64,000 nucleotides of DNA from Deltaproteobacteria bacterium ADurb.Bin151 (GCA_002070455.1 MWDG01000007.1:1-64000), one strand, 5' to 3'; numbered from the stretch's first letter, positions 17,606 to 27,026 are shown. Notes: generated by a model from the letters alone, not told the origin. Numbers and translations: made by a program.

Positions 17606-17821
17606 CTATTCAAGAATTGCCAGCACCTGACCTTCGTTAACGGAATCACCTACTTTTACCTTAATTTCCTTGACGGTTCCCGCGCCCGGCGCGTAGACAG
17701 AGATTTCCATCTTCATTGCGTCCATAATGATCACTTCATCTTCTTCTTTCACCTGATTGCCGACGCTTACGGTAATACCGGCGATTTTCCCCGGCATGGG
17801 GGCTGTAATTTCCATGCTCAT
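17606..17821 (-). CDS. Stand-alone biotinyl (biotin carboxyl carrier) domain protein
   Basis: 71 residues forming one biotinyl/lipoyl barrel. Residues 34-39 read DAMKME, the biotinylation motif with Lys37. Flanking IAGITVSVGNQVKEED and VGDSVNEGQVLAILE are the symmetric hairpins of the fold. Such short carriers serve acyl-CoA or oxaloacetate/methylmalonyl decarboxylases and carboxylases. No carboxyltransferase or biotin carboxylase gene is nearby, so the partner is unknown. A GAGAAAGAG ribosome site lies just before the ATG. It faces the protease gene across a shared terminator. Confidence 0.88.
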   Translation of the reverse strand: MSMEITAPMPGKIAGITVSVGNQVKEEDEVIIMDAMKMEISVYAPGAGTVKEIKVKVGDSVNEGQVLAILE

Positions 17822-17961
17822 CTCTTTCTCTATGCCTCCCTCTTATGGTTGGATTTTTAATTTTATCGAACGCCTAATCAAACTGACAGCGGTTTTTACC
17901 GTAAAAGCGGGGACAGGTCAACCTATTTATCCGATGAAACAACCTATTGTTTGCAGAGTTT

Positions 17962-19191
17962 TTATTCATGCCGGAGAGCTTCAATGGGATTTAATAGGGA
18001 GGCCTTGTAGGCCGGATAAAATCCAAAGAAAATGCCTACCAGGCCCGAAAAGCCGAAAGACATCAAAATGGAAAAAGGAGAAATCAATATCGTCCAGTCA
18101 GCCAACAATGACAGTAACTCTGCAGCTACGATTCCAAGAATGACACCAATCAAACCGCCAATGAGGGAAAGGATGAGCGCCTCAATGATAAACTGTGTGC
18201 GAATATCCCAGGATTTGGCGCCTACGGCCATTCGGATGCCGATTTCACGAGTTCTTTCCGTAACCGATACCAGCATGATATTCATGATACCGATTCCACC
18301 TACCAGAAGGGACACGCTGGCGATTGCGGCAAGAAGAAGGGACATAACCCTGGATGCCTCTTCCGCCATCTGCATCATCTGCGTGAGATTACGTACGGTG
18401 AAGTCGTCTTCCTCTTTCGGTCCGATGCGATGTCTTTGTCTGAGCAGTGCCTTGATCTGCATTTCCGCTCTTTCCAGTTCCTCCGTGCTTCTGGCTTTGA
18501 CCATGATCTGACGCACACTTCCGGGAAGCCATCTGCCAAACAGGTTTCTCTGCGCGGAGGATATCGGCACATAGATGACATCGTCCTGATCCTGTCCCAT
18601 CATAGACTGACCTTTGCCGGATAGAACGCCGATCACCGTGTAGGGAACCTTTTTGATCCGGATCGTTTTATTCATCGGGTCATCATTTCCGAAGAGGTTG
18701 TCTACTACCGTTTGTCCCAACAGGCAGACCTTGGCCGCACTGCGGATATCCTGTTCATAAAAATTTCTTCCGGAAGACAACGTCCAGTCTTTCACTTCCA
18801 GCATGCCTTCATCCGTTCCGAAAACGGTAGATGCCCAGTTTTGATTGCCGTACACAATTTGCGCACTTCCATTGATGACCGGCGCAGTGGTCAGCACAGA
18901 GGAACACTCATTTTTGATGGCGTCCGCATCGGCGCGGGTCAGATTCTGGAAGGAGCCGCTGCCCAGGCGAATGCCGCTTGATGTTGTCGAACCGGGCATG
19001 ACCATGATCAGGTTGCTGCCGACCGTGGCGATCTGTTCGGATATTTTATGGCTCGCGCCTTTTCCCACAGCCAGCATCGTGATTACGGCCCCCACACCAA
19101 TGATAATACCCAGCATAGTCAATGCGGATCGCATTTTGTTTACTCGCAGGGCCCGTATTGAAATTTTAACGGTCGAAGGAATATTGATCAT
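17962..19191 (-). CDS. MacB-type ABC transporter permease (FtsX fold)
   Basis: 409 residues. One N-terminal transmembrane helix (about 19-43, MLGIIIGVGAVITMLAVG) is followed by a large periplasmic domain (about 50-270), then three helices (about 285-310, 330-360, 368-395). Near the third group are SVTERTREIGIRMAVGA and NPIEALR, the FtsX/MacB signatures. Works as a mechanotransmission permease with the ATPase encoded directly upstream (ATGA overlap at 19188-19191). With MacA-like and TolC-like partners it forms a tripartite efflux or lipoprotein/peptide export system. Confidence 0.93.
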   Translation of the reverse strand: MINIPSTVKISIRALRVNKMRSALTMLGIIIGVGAVITMLAVGKGASHKISEQIATVGSNLIMVMPGSTTSSGIRLGSGSFQNLTRADADAIKNECSSVLTTAPVINGSAQIVYGNQNWASTVFGTDEGMLEVKDWTLSSGRNFYEQDIRSAAKVCLLGQTVVDNLFGNDDPMNKTIRIKKVPYTVIGVLSGKGQSMMGQDQDDVIYVPISSAQRNLFGRWLPGSVRQIMVKARSTEELERAEMQIKALLRQRHRIGPKEEDDFTVRNLTQMMQMAEEASRVMSLLLAAIASVSLLVGGIGIMNIMLVSVTERTREIGIRMAVGAKSWDIRTQFIIEALILSLIGGLIGVILGIVAAELLSLLADWTILISPFSILMSFGFSGLVGIFFGFYPAYKASLLNPIEALRHE

Positions 19192-19877
19192 GGACTGTTT
19201 TCCTTGTCGCTTACGATCTTTCCATCTAGAAAACGAATGATACGTTTACTGAAGGCTGAAATATCCGGTTCATGAGTTACCAGGACAATTGTGATGTGCT
19301 TATCTTCATTGAGCCGGACAAAAAGATCCATGATTTCAATACTGGTTTTGGTGTCCAGGTTGCCGGTCGGCTCGTCGGCAAGCAAAAGGGGCGCGTTGTT
19401 GACCAGAGCCCGGGCAATGGCAACGCGCTGCTGCTGACCGCCAGAGAGCTGATTGGGATAATGATGTATCCGCGATTCCAATCCCAGGAGTTTAAGCGCC
19501 TCTCTTGCCCTGTCTGTTCTGTCTTGCGGGATTTGTCTGCTGTAAAGAAGTGGAACTTCAACGTTTTCCAGGGCTGTCGTCCTGGACAGAAGATTGAATC
19601 CCTGAAAAACGAAGCCGATTTTTTCATTGCGGATTTCGGCAAGCGCGTCATGGTCCATATCGCTGACATCAATGCCGTCCAGCAGATAACGGCCGGTTGT
19701 TGGTTCATCCAGACAGCCAATGACATTCATAAAGGTCGATTTACCGGAGCCGGACGGTCCCATGACAGCAACAAATTCGCCCGAGGAAATCTTAAGGGAT
19801 ACTTTATCCAGCGCGTAAACGATGCTGTCACCGACTTCATATTTTTTTTCGAGTTGATCGGTTTCAATGAGAGCCAT
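19188..19877 (-). CDS. MacB/LolD-type ABC transporter ATPase
   Basis: 229 residues. Walker [10 protein letters not shown] (about 42-50), signature [15 protein letters not shown] (about 142-156) and Walker [13 protein letters not shown] (about 162-173) are intact, with the H-loop in VTHEPD. The LolD/MacB branch is recognised by GNLDTKTS and FVFQGFNLL. The ATG at 19877 follows the adaptor gene stop by 4 bases, with AAGG upstream; a GTG at 19898 would overlap the adaptor and is less likely. It powers the neighbouring permease. Confidence 0.93.
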   Translation of the reverse strand: MALIETDQLEKKYEVGDSIVYALDKVSLKISSGEFVAVMGPSGSGKSTFMNVIGCLDEPTTGRYLLDGIDVSDMDHDALAEIRNEKIGFVFQGFNLLSRTTALENVEVPLLYSRQIPQDRTDRAREALKLLGLESRIHHYPNQLSGGQQQRVAIARALVNNAPLLLADEPTGNLDTKTSIEIMDLFVRLNEDKHITIVLVTHEPDISAFSKRIIRFLDGKIVSDKENSP

Positions 19878-19881
19878 GGTC

Positions 19882-21054
19882 TTAAAACCTTGGGCCACGG
19901 GGAGGTCCCGCCCCCGGCCCCGTATTTCTTGTTTTGTCGTTGGTTTTCACTTCCACAATGATTTGATGGCTTTCATTGAGGTTTCCGGAAACAACTTCTG
20001 TAAATCGATTATCGCTGATGCCAAGCTTCAGGGGAACACGCTTCAGTTCCTTTTTTTCCAGAATCCAAACCCCGGCACCTTTGGGTGAAGTTTTTTTCAG
20101 GTCTTTGTCTGTGATCCTTACTCTGAGGGCGGCATTGGGAATTCGTAAGATATCTTTTTTATCGTCAATCACAATGGAAACATTGGCCGTCATGCCTGGT
20201 TTCAGCTTCAGCCCGGGATTGTCCACCTTGACAATTACGGCATAGGTCACCACATTCTGCACGGTAATTGGCGCATTTCGGATTTCGGATACGTTTCCCT
20301 GGAAAATCATTTCGGGATAGGCATCCACCGTAAAGCTCACCGGCTGGTTCATTTTTATCTGGCCGATATCCGCCTCATCGATGTTGGCATCGATCTGCAT
20401 TTTTGTCAGATCCTGTGCAATGGTAAAAAGAGTCGGTGTCTGGAAACTGGCGGCCACGGTTTGACCGACATCCACACTGCGTGAAATCACGATGCCGTTC
20501 ACGGGGGAAATAATTTGCGTATTGCGCAGGTTGGTTTGAGAGAGATTTAAAGCAGCTTGGGCCTGTGCAACCTGGGCTTCTGAGGCTTTTACCTGTGCAA
20601 TGGACGAGAGGTAGTTGGTTTCCGAGGTGTCCAAGTCGCTTTTGGAAATAAAATTCTTGCCATAAAGAATTTTATTTCTCTTGAAATTGATCAGAGTATC
20701 CCGGACGGCAACTTTTGACTTTTCAAGATTGGCTCTGGCCAGGGATAAATTGGCGGAAGCCTGTGCAACCTGCGCTTCAATGGATGCCGGATCAATCTGC
20801 GCAAGCAGTTGTCCTTTTTTTACCGGAGAATTGAAATCGGCAAAAAGTTGCTTGATTGTACCGGAAACCTGCGTTCCGACTGATACAGTTGTGACGGCGT
20901 TGACAGTCCCTGTGGCTGAAACCGTTGACCGGATATCACCGCGGTCTGCCTTCTGCGTGATGTATCGCTGGCTTCGGGAATCATTTTTAAGGAGAAAAAA
21001 AGCACCCAAAATAATTAGAATCAGGATGACAAGAGCAATGATGATTTTTTTCAT
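19882..21054 (-). CDS. MacA-like periplasmic adaptor (HlyD/RND family)
   Basis: 390 residues. An N-terminal anchor helix (3-24) is followed by the half lipoyl motif GTQVSGTIKQLFADF, a long helical hairpin (about 95-175, repeated QVAQA/ANL heptads), the second half IISPVNGIVISRSVDVGQ, and beta-barrel and membrane-proximal domains. The C-terminus is Gly/Pro-rich (PGAGPPRGPRF). It bridges the inner-membrane permease and the TolC-like channel. It overlaps the upstream gene by ATGA (21051-21054), indicating translational coupling. Confidence 0.93.
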   Translation of the reverse strand: MKKIIIALVILILIILGAFFLLKNDSRSQRYITQKADRGDIRSTVSATGTVNAVTTVSVGTQVSGTIKQLFADFNSPVKKGQLLAQIDPASIEAQVAQASANLSLARANLEKSKVAVRDTLINFKRNKILYGKNFISKSDLDTSETNYLSSIAQVKASEAQVAQAQAALNLSQTNLRNTQIISPVNGIVISRSVDVGQTVAASFQTPTLFTIAQDLTKMQIDANIDEADIGQIKMNQPVSFTVDAYPEMIFQGNVSEIRNAPITVQNVVTYAVIVKVDNPGLKLKPGMTANVSIVIDDKKDILRIPNAALRVRITDKDLKKTSPKGAGVWILEKKELKRVPLKLGISDNRFTEVVSGNLNESHQIIVEVKTNDKTRNTGPGAGPPRGPRF

Positions 21055-22331
21055 TTGATTCCTCCAATGGCTTTTTCCAGGCTGGCCTGAGCGATACTGT
21101 AGTCCGTTAAAGCGGTAATGTATGTCATTCGGGCGTTATAATGCTTAATCAGGGCGTCTGTGATTTCTATGGAACTGCCGACACCGGTCGCATATCTTCC
21201 GCGGGCCAGCTCAAGGGTCTCTTCTGCCTGGCGCACGATGGTTTTACCGGCTTCAATTCGCTCGAGGGCTTCCTTCCGGTTGAGCCACGCGGACTGTACC
21301 TCAAGATAAATCAGCTGCTTGAGAGATTCTTCATTGGCCAAGGCGATATCCAGAGAGGCTGTCGCTTCATCAACAGAATACTTGGTGGAAAGTCCGGTGA
21401 AAAGAGGGAAGGTCAGGGCAACGCCAACATTCCATGACCTGTCAATGGATGTATCATCTCCTGAATATCCATAAGCGGCATTTCCGGAGAGAGTGGGCAA
21501 ATAGCCTATTTTGTTCAGAGTGACATTTTTTTCCAGGGCTTCTCGTTTCAGAGCGGTGGAAAGGACATCCGGACGGTTTTGATAAGCCTGTGAAAGTGCT
21601 GATTCGAAGGAAATTTCGGTTTTTTCAGTATCAAATTCATCTTTTACGTCATATTCAGGAGCGGATACGACACCCATGGCCTGATTCAACTTTACAAACG
21701 CGATCCGCAGGGCATTTTGAGCGGAAATGAGCTGGATACTGGCATTGCTAAGGTTGACTTCCGCGCTGGTGACGTCGATTTTTGAACTTTTCCCCGTTTC
21801 AAAAAATGCACGGGCGACATCGTAGTGCTGCTGGAACTGCTTCATCGTTTCCGTTGCAACGGTAACACTCATTTTCGCTTTGAGAAAAGAATAGTATGAC
21901 TGTTTCACGCCAAGAACAATGGAAGCGGTGATATCCTGAAGATCCGCTTCAGATGATTCTTTCTGCAGACTTTGTATGCGGACCTTTGTATACGTTTTCC
22001 CGAAATCAAAGAGGGTTTGGTTCAGGTTCAACGTATTGGAATAGTTGTTATAAGGATCACTTCTGAGAGAGGTGTCAGGCGGTCCTATGCGGGAATAGCC
22101 GGAATTAAACGTAATCTGCGGGAAATATCCGGAACGGGCCTGGCCGATTTTGCTCTCGGATTGCCTTACTGTCCCGGATGCCGCCTGAATAGCCGGGTGG
22201 TTTTTCAAAGCGATGTCGATACATTGCTGCAAAGTAAGGATATTTCCCTGTTGAATGGTCTCTGAAGCCCACAGGTTTTGACTGGAAATCAAGAATAATA
22301 AAAAGATGTAAAACAATATTTTTTTCATCAT
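21051..22331 (-). CDS. TolC-family outer-membrane efflux protein
   Basis: 426 residues from 22331 (MMKKILFYIF), which gives a signal peptide with cleavage after LWA; the open frame continues upstream but only adds a poor N-terminus. Two OEP repeats are visible, each starting with an LTLQQCIDIALKNHPAI / LSQAYQNRPDVL-type helix and carrying long coiled-coil segments (AEVNLSNASIQLISAQNAL, ARGRYATGVGSSIEI). It forms the outer-membrane duct and is the first gene of the four-gene efflux operon. Confidence 0.92.
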   Translation of the reverse strand: MMKKILFYIFLLFLISSQNLWASETIQQGNILTLQQCIDIALKNHPAIQAASGTVRQSESKIGQARSGYFPQITFNSGYSRIGPPDTSLRSDPYNNYSNTLNLNQTLFDFGKTYTKVRIQSLQKESSEADLQDITASIVLGVKQSYYSFLKAKMSVTVATETMKQFQQHYDVARAFFETGKSSKIDVTSAEVNLSNASIQLISAQNALRIAFVKLNQAMGVVSAPEYDVKDEFDTEKTEISFESALSQAYQNRPDVLSTALKREALEKNVTLNKIGYLPTLSGNAAYGYSGDDTSIDRSWNVGVALTFPLFTGLSTKYSVDEATASLDIALANEESLKQLIYLEVQSAWLNRKEALERIEAGKTIVRQAEETLELARGRYATGVGSSIEITDALIKHYNARMTYITALTDYSIAQASLEKAIGGIK

Positions 22332-22610
22332 GATGAAAAATCCGTGTGCAAGTTGTATGTAGATTTGCTGCTTAACATAACTTTTAAACTCAATAAAGAT
22401 AAACATGGCCTGTTCATCGGGCACTGTTCTTCTGCTTGCTAACTGTCACGGAACAATATCAATTCTTATGCCAGAATTATCTATATTATGCAACATGCCG
22501 CGAACATTGAATATATTCTTATTTGAGAGTCCCTTTATTTCTGATTGGATCAATATACGGATGGGTATTTTATATCCACATAATTTTTTATCCGGGTCAA
22601 TTGTAGGCAG
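22332..22610. other. Gene-free upstream region of the efflux operon
   Basis: No gene is supported. The stretch is AT-rich near 22480-22560 and should hold the minus-strand promoter of the TolC-like gene. I see only weak hexamers there and do not assign one. Confidence 0.4.
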
Positions 22611-22645
22611 AAAAAATCCCCGCGGACATTGCGACCGCGGGGATT
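22611..22645 (-). terminator. Rho-independent terminator of the porin-like gene
   Basis: The arms AATCCCCGCGG (22615-22625) and CCGCGGGGATT (22635-22645) form a perfect 11-bp GC-rich stem with a 9-nt loop. On the minus strand six T follow (22616-22611). Confidence 0.9.
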
Positions 22646-22671
22646 GAAAGAAACTTATTCTAAAAAACCGG

Positions 22672-24027
22672 TTAGAACGTCAGCGACAACTTGTTGATGA
22701 CCATTAAATTGTTCTGCACATCCTGACCGGTTGCCGTTGTTCCGCTGTACCAGTCACCGGTGAAGAGGTAACCCGCACCCAGCATGTAGGACAGGTTATT
22801 GGTGATTTTGTAGGATCCGACTAAATCCACTTCCCAGCCGTAATCTCTGCCTTCCCAGGTGAAAGTATTGGCAGGCTTAAGAGTTTTTTCGGCGCGAGCG
22901 TAGGAAACAGAAGCCATGATGTCGATCTTGTCAATCGGTCTAAAACCACCGCGAAGCTGAAAGAACCATGCATTTGCCATGGTGCCATTGTCGGTGGTTC
23001 CGTCATAACCGTTGAGTGCACCGATCCATTTTCCCCGATCATAATAGTTAAACATAATCAGGCAGGGATTCCAGTCGCGACCGCCATTGATGATACCGCC
23101 TTCTATTCTGTTGCTGTCGGGGTCATCACCCGATACATAGGCAATGCTGCCGCCTACGTAAACCTTTTTGAAATCAGCCGTTGCGTCAACCCAGCCGCTG
23201 ATGCTTCGGATGTCTCTGTCTTCTCTTACGTCAGCAGGAAATTCGAAATTGTCTCTGCCTACCGCATAGTTGAATTCTCCCTGCAGGGCCACCGGACCGA
23301 TTTTGGCGATCACGTAAGGCGTGAAGAGCAAATAGTTCCTGGTATAAGAATCACCTAGACCGGTAACCGGGTCTGCGGCAGCACGGTTCGCGGCCTGCCG
23401 ATAGTAATTGACATTAAAACCTGCCTTGCCGTCTTTCCATTTGTATTCACCGAGGAGGTGATAAACATCATTGTCCCTGTCCGCCTGAGTGGCACCGAGA
23501 TTATTGTAAAGATAACTTCTTTCTCTCGTTTTTGAAACAGCGGGTGAAATCAGAAACGGCCCATAGGTGTACGTATATTTGATTCTTCCTTCAGGCTGGC
23601 TGCTGTTGCCGAAAATCGTGCCTGTGCTTCCATAATTCATAATACCGGCATCAAACACGCCGATGGGTGAAGCATAGGTGACATAAGCCCAGTCAAAAGC
23701 GATGTTTTCGTTTTCAGCGATGGTTCCATAAGAATCAACGGCCCGGGCTGTATCCGGTGCAGTTCTCGAAGCGCCCCAGGACCGCTCCATGGCATCAAAA
23801 CGTGTGATCAGAGTGAGTCCAGGTGCAACCATGAAATCTGTTCTAACTCTCAAACCCTGATAGTAAAAAGCGGTGCTCGGACCGTGATCTTTACGAAGGT
23901 TTGTCTTGTCCAGATACATTCCCGCCGCGTAAAATTCGCCGCTGAACTTTAAGTCAACAGCCATTGCTTGCGTACTGAAGGCTACAATCAGCCCCAGTGA
24001 CAGCAAAACTAACCAAATTCTCTTCAT
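22672..24027 (-). CDS. Porin-like outer-membrane beta-barrel protein
   Basis: 451 residues. A classic signal peptide is cleaved at AMA-VDL. The mature chain alternates short amphipathic strands and polar loops and is rich in aromatic girdle residues (FDWAYVTYASP, YTYGPFLISPAV). It ends in LSLTF, a C-terminal Phe typical of BAM substrates. It is probably a 14-18-strand porin. Specificity is not readable. The nearby divergent tungstate locus makes anion passage a possibility but nothing more. Ribosome site AGGAGGAAAAG. Monocistronic, between a clear promoter and a terminator. Confidence 0.8.
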   Translation of the reverse strand: MKRIWLVLLSLGLIVAFSTQAMAVDLKFSGEFYAAGMYLDKTNLRKDHGPSTAFYYQGLRVRTDFMVAPGLTLITRFDAMERSWGASRTAPDTARAVDSYGTIAENENIAFDWAYVTYASPIGVFDAGIMNYGSTGTIFGNSSQPEGRIKYTYTYGPFLISPAVSKTRERSYLYNNLGATQADRDNDVYHLLGEYKWKDGKAGFNVNYYRQAANRAAADPVTGLGDSYTRNYLLFTPYVIAKIGPVALQGEFNYAVGRDNFEFPADVREDRDIRSISGWVDATADFKKVYVGGSIAYVSGDDPDSNRIEGGIINGGRDWNPCLIMFNYYDRGKWIGALNGYDGTTDNGTMANAWFFQLRGGFRPIDKIDIMASVSYARAEKTLKPANTFTWEGRDYGWEVDLVGSYKITNNLSYMLGAGYLFTGDWYSGTTATGQDVQNNLMVINKLSLTF

Positions 24028-24134
24028 CTTTTCCTCCTAAATACAGACTTATTTTACCTGACCAGAGCAGGTATTTATTTTCTTCACCTGTGTGCAGTCG
24101 AGTGTTTTCTCAGCACTGCATTTTAAACCCGGGC

Positions 24135-24163
24135 TATATATCAAAAATTGTCATTCTTGTAAA
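24135..24163 (-). promoter_or_regulatory. Sigma70-type promoter of the porin-like gene
   Basis: On the minus strand TTTACA (24163-24158), a 17-bp spacer, and TATATA (24140-24135), about 110 bases before the ATG. The divergent side (24205-24260) carries three TAATGA direct repeats just before the regulator gene. Confidence 0.65.
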
Positions 24164-24270
24164 CAGAAAAATACAGATATTTTGTAAGAATAAGTAAGAA
24201 GGTGTAATGAATTCTATTGATAAATTTGCGAATATGTTTTAATGAATCACTCGTTAATGAGGGAGGCTGA

Positions 24271-25182
24271 ATGTCAAAAGAGTTGATGAATACGAAAGAA
24301 GTTGCCCAGTATCTTGATATTCATGAAAAACAGGTCTATCTTCTCATTAAAGCAGGGAAAATCCCCTGCACGCGAGTAACCGGAAAATGGATTTTCCCTG
24401 TTCATCTGATTGATGAGTGGATTCAAACAAGCGCACAGGATTCCATTAAGCAGGCCAGAAAAAAAATCAATTCTATGGAAGGTTCTCTGCTGGCGGCCGG
24501 CAGCAACGACCCGGTTCTGGATATGCTGCTGACGGCTATCAGGAAAGATTATCCAAAGTTTAATATTTTTTCATCCAATACCGGAAGCGTCAATGGTCTT
24601 GAGACACTGAACACGGGAGTAACGGATATCGCGTTTTCCCATCTTTATGATGTTGCTTCGAGAGATTATAATATTCCTTATTTAAAGCAATACTGTCCGA
24701 ATCAATCTCCCGTGGTCGTCAATCTTTTCTATCGCCAGATCGGTTTTCTTGTCGCAAAATCGAAATCAAACATCTTTAAAGGCTGGGACAGCCTGACACA
24801 AAAAAACATGCGTTTCGTGAACCGTCAGAAGGGGTCGGGAATTCGTGTTCTGCTGGATCATGAATTAAAAAAAAGAAGCATCGCCTGTGATGATATTTCC
24901 GGCTACAACAACGAAGTGTATACACATTTTGAAGTAGGTCTTTCTTTGATTTCGTCAGAAGCTGACGTGGGAATTGCGTCAGCTGCTGTGGCCAGAATTC
25001 TGGATCTGGATTTTCAACCGCTGGTTGACGAACGTTTTGACATGATTCTCGACAAAAATACGTTTTTTCAGCCGGCATTGCAGGCTTTCATCGAAACGCT
25101 CCAGTCAGAAAAATTCAAAAACCGTATCAAAAAAATAGGGAATTACAATTTTACAAATGCCGGTAAAATTCTTTATTCCTAG
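24271..25182 (+). CDS. HTH-PBP one-component regulator next to tungstate transporter genes
   Basis: 303 residues in two parts. Residues 6-50 form an excisionase/MerR-like winged helix (NTKEVAQYLDIHEKQVYLLI, then KWIFPVHLIDEWI). From about 75 to the end is a periplasmic-binding-protein-like domain of the PBP_like class (LLAAGSNDPVLDMLL, NRQKGSGIRVLLDHEL, ADVGIASAAVARI). There is no signal peptide, so the protein is cytoplasmic. It sits directly upstream of two TupA-like genes and shares the fold of those binding proteins, which suggests it senses tungstate or molybdate and controls the operon. Ligand and targets are inferred. Confidence 0.82.
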   Translation: MSKELMNTKEVAQYLDIHEKQVYLLIKAGKIPCTRVTGKWIFPVHLIDEWIQTSAQDSIKQARKKINSMEGSLLAAGSNDPVLDMLLTAIRKDYPKFNIFSSNTGSVNGLETLNTGVTDIAFSHLYDVASRDYNIPYLKQYCPNQSPVVVNLFYRQIGFLVAKSKSNIFKGWDSLTQKNMRFVNRQKGSGIRVLLDHELKKRSIACDDISGYNNEVYTHFEVGLSLISSEADVGIASAAVARILDLDFQPLVDERFDMILDKNTFFQPALQAFIETLQSEKFKNRIKKIGNYNFTNAGKILYS

Positions 25183-25228
25183 ACAGATCAGACATAATAA
25201 ATACAATTTAGAGAAAGGAGTGAAAGAT

Positions 25229-26083
25229 ATGAGATTATTTATCGGGAAATTTCTGGTGCTGTTTTTAGTGCTATGTGCAAGTTTTGCAATGGCTGCAGAC
25301 GGGGACAGGTTCATTTTTTTATCCAGCACAATCGGTCCAATTGATTCCGGTATTGTCAGCGCCCTGGAGGATCAGTTTGAAAAGGAGACCGGAATTCGTG
25401 TGCGTCATGTGGGTGCAGGAACCGGTGCAGCACTAAAACTGGCCACGAAATGCCAGATTGATCTGGTCATGGCACATGCAAAATCGCTCGAAGAAAAATT
25501 TATTGCGGATGGTTATGGTACAGAGAGAATTCCCCTGATGTACAATGACTTTGTCATTGTCGGACCGGCTTCCGATCCGGCGGCAATTAAGGGAGAAAAA
25601 TCGGCCACGGCGTCTCTCAAAAAAATCATGGAGAAAAAAGGCAAATTCATCAGCCGCGGAGACAAATCCGGAACCCACATGGCTGAAATGGAACTCTGGC
25701 AAAAAGCCGGTCTCAAGCCTGAAGGCGAATGGTATGTGGTTTATGAAAAAGGAGCGGAAGGCAATGTCGCTACATTGAAGTACACCGATCAGCAGGCGGC
25801 CTATACAGTAATTGACAGAGCCACCTATTTGTCCCTGAAAGACTCCATCAAATTGATTGTTCTGGTGGAAGGCGACGAGGCGCTTTTGAACTATATTTCG
25901 TTGATCCCGGTGAAAAAGTCAAAATGCACCAAAGTCAACAGCAAAGACACGATGAAATTTGTTAAATGGATGACTTCGACTGCAAAAGGACAGATGATCA
26001 TCCGGGATTTCGGGAAAGAAAAATATGGTTCACCGTTATTCTTCCCCAATTCTCTGGAATGGCAAAAAAAACAGAAAAACTAA
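25229..26083 (+). CDS. TupA-like substrate-binding protein, divergent paralogue
   Basis: 284 residues with a signal peptide cleaved at AMA-ADG. The start at 25229 has AAAGGAGTGAAAGAT; the longer frame from 25157 overlaps the regulator gene. It is colinear with the TupA that follows: YNDFVIVGPASDPA, RGDKSGTHMAEMELW, TDRATYLSL, and EKYGSPLFFPNS. The usual TTTSTQDSGLLD entry motif is replaced by STIGPIDSGIVS, so the anion pocket differs. Either a second tungstate protein or one tuned to another oxyanion. Confidence 0.85.
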   Translation: MRLFIGKFLVLFLVLCASFAMAADGDRFIFLSSTIGPIDSGIVSALEDQFEKETGIRVRHVGAGTGAALKLATKCQIDLVMAHAKSLEEKFIADGYGTERIPLMYNDFVIVGPASDPAAIKGEKSATASLKKIMEKKGKFISRGDKSGTHMAEMELWQKAGLKPEGEWYVVYEKGAEGNVATLKYTDQQAAYTVIDRATYLSLKDSIKLIVLVEGDEALLNYISLIPVKKSKCTKVNSKDTMKFVKWMTSTAKGQMIIRDFGKEKYGSPLFFPNSLEWQKKQKN

Positions 26084-26110
26084 AATATCATAATCTAAAG
26101 GAGATCCAAC

Positions 26111-26977
26111 ATGAAATTATTCAATAACAACAAATGGACGATCACATTATTGATTGTGGGAGTACTTATTATAATGGGAGCGGCAAATGTTTTTGCGGCG
26201 CCCAAGCAAAAAAATATTATTTTGGCCACAACAACCAGCACTCAGGATTCCGGACTGCTCGATAAATTGATCCCAATCTTTGAAAAGAAAACGGGATATT
26301 TCGTTAAAACGATTGCCGTAGGTTCCGGGCAGGCGATGAAGATGGGAGAAAAAGGAGAGGCCGATGTTCTGCTGGTTCATTCACCCGCAGCAGAAAAAAA
26401 GTTTATTGAGGGAGGATACGGTGTCAATCGTCGCCTGGTGATGCACAATGATTTCATTATCGTTGGCCCGGCCACTGATCCTGCCAAAATTAAAGGTGTG
26501 AAATCATCGTCGGAAGCATTAAAACTCATTGCCAATGCCAACGCATTGTTTGTTTCACGCGGTGACAATTCAGGAACACACGCCAAGGAGAAAACTTTGT
26601 GGACAAAAGCCGCCATTACGCCTGCGGGCCAGAAATGGTACCAGGAAACCGGCGCGGGTATGGGACATACCTTAAATGTCGCTTCGGAGAAGAAAGGTTA
26701 TACCCTGACGGACCGCGGCACTTATCTGGCGACCAAAAAAAATCTTGGACTGGAAATTCTGAATGAAGGCGATGCAGCACTGCTGAATATCTATCATGTA
26801 ATTGAAATTAATGCCGCTAAATGGCCGAAAGTGAATGCAAAGGGCGCCAAAGCTTTTTCTGATTTCATGGTTTCTAAAGGAACCCAGGACATTATCAAAA
26901 CTTTCGGTGTTGATAAATATGGTTCCCCCCTGTTCTTCCCGGATGCGGGGAAAAAGGTTGAAGATTTAGGAAAATAG
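26111..26977 (+). CDS. tupA: Tungstate-binding protein TupA
   Basis: 288 residues. Signal peptide with VFA-APK cleavage. The TupA signature TTTSTQDSGLLD follows within ten residues of the mature start; these Thr/Ser residues wrap the tungstate oxyanion. Other family blocks are GSGQAMKMGEKGEADVLLVH, HNDFIIVGPATDPAKI, RGDNSGTHAKE and DKYGSPLFFPD. It delivers tungstate to TupB. It lies 27 bases after its paralogue, with AAGGAGATCC as ribosome site. A short hairpin follows before tupB. Confidence 0.95.
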   Translation: MKLFNNNKWTITLLIVGVLIIMGAANVFAAPKQKNIILATTTSTQDSGLLDKLIPIFEKKTGYFVKTIAVGSGQAMKMGEKGEADVLLVHSPAAEKKFIEGGYGVNRRLVMHNDFIIVGPATDPAKIKGVKSSSEALKLIANANALFVSRGDNSGTHAKEKTLWTKAAITPAGQKWYQETGAGMGHTLNVASEKKGYTLTDRGTYLATKKNLGLEILNEGDAALLNIYHVIEINAAKWPKVNAKGAKAFSDFMVSKGTQDIIKTFGVDKYGSPLFFPDAGKKVEDLGK

Positions 26978-27026
26978 GTTTGCGAAAGTGAGCTGGCGCA
27001 GCTTCATGTAAAGGCGCAAGAATGCT

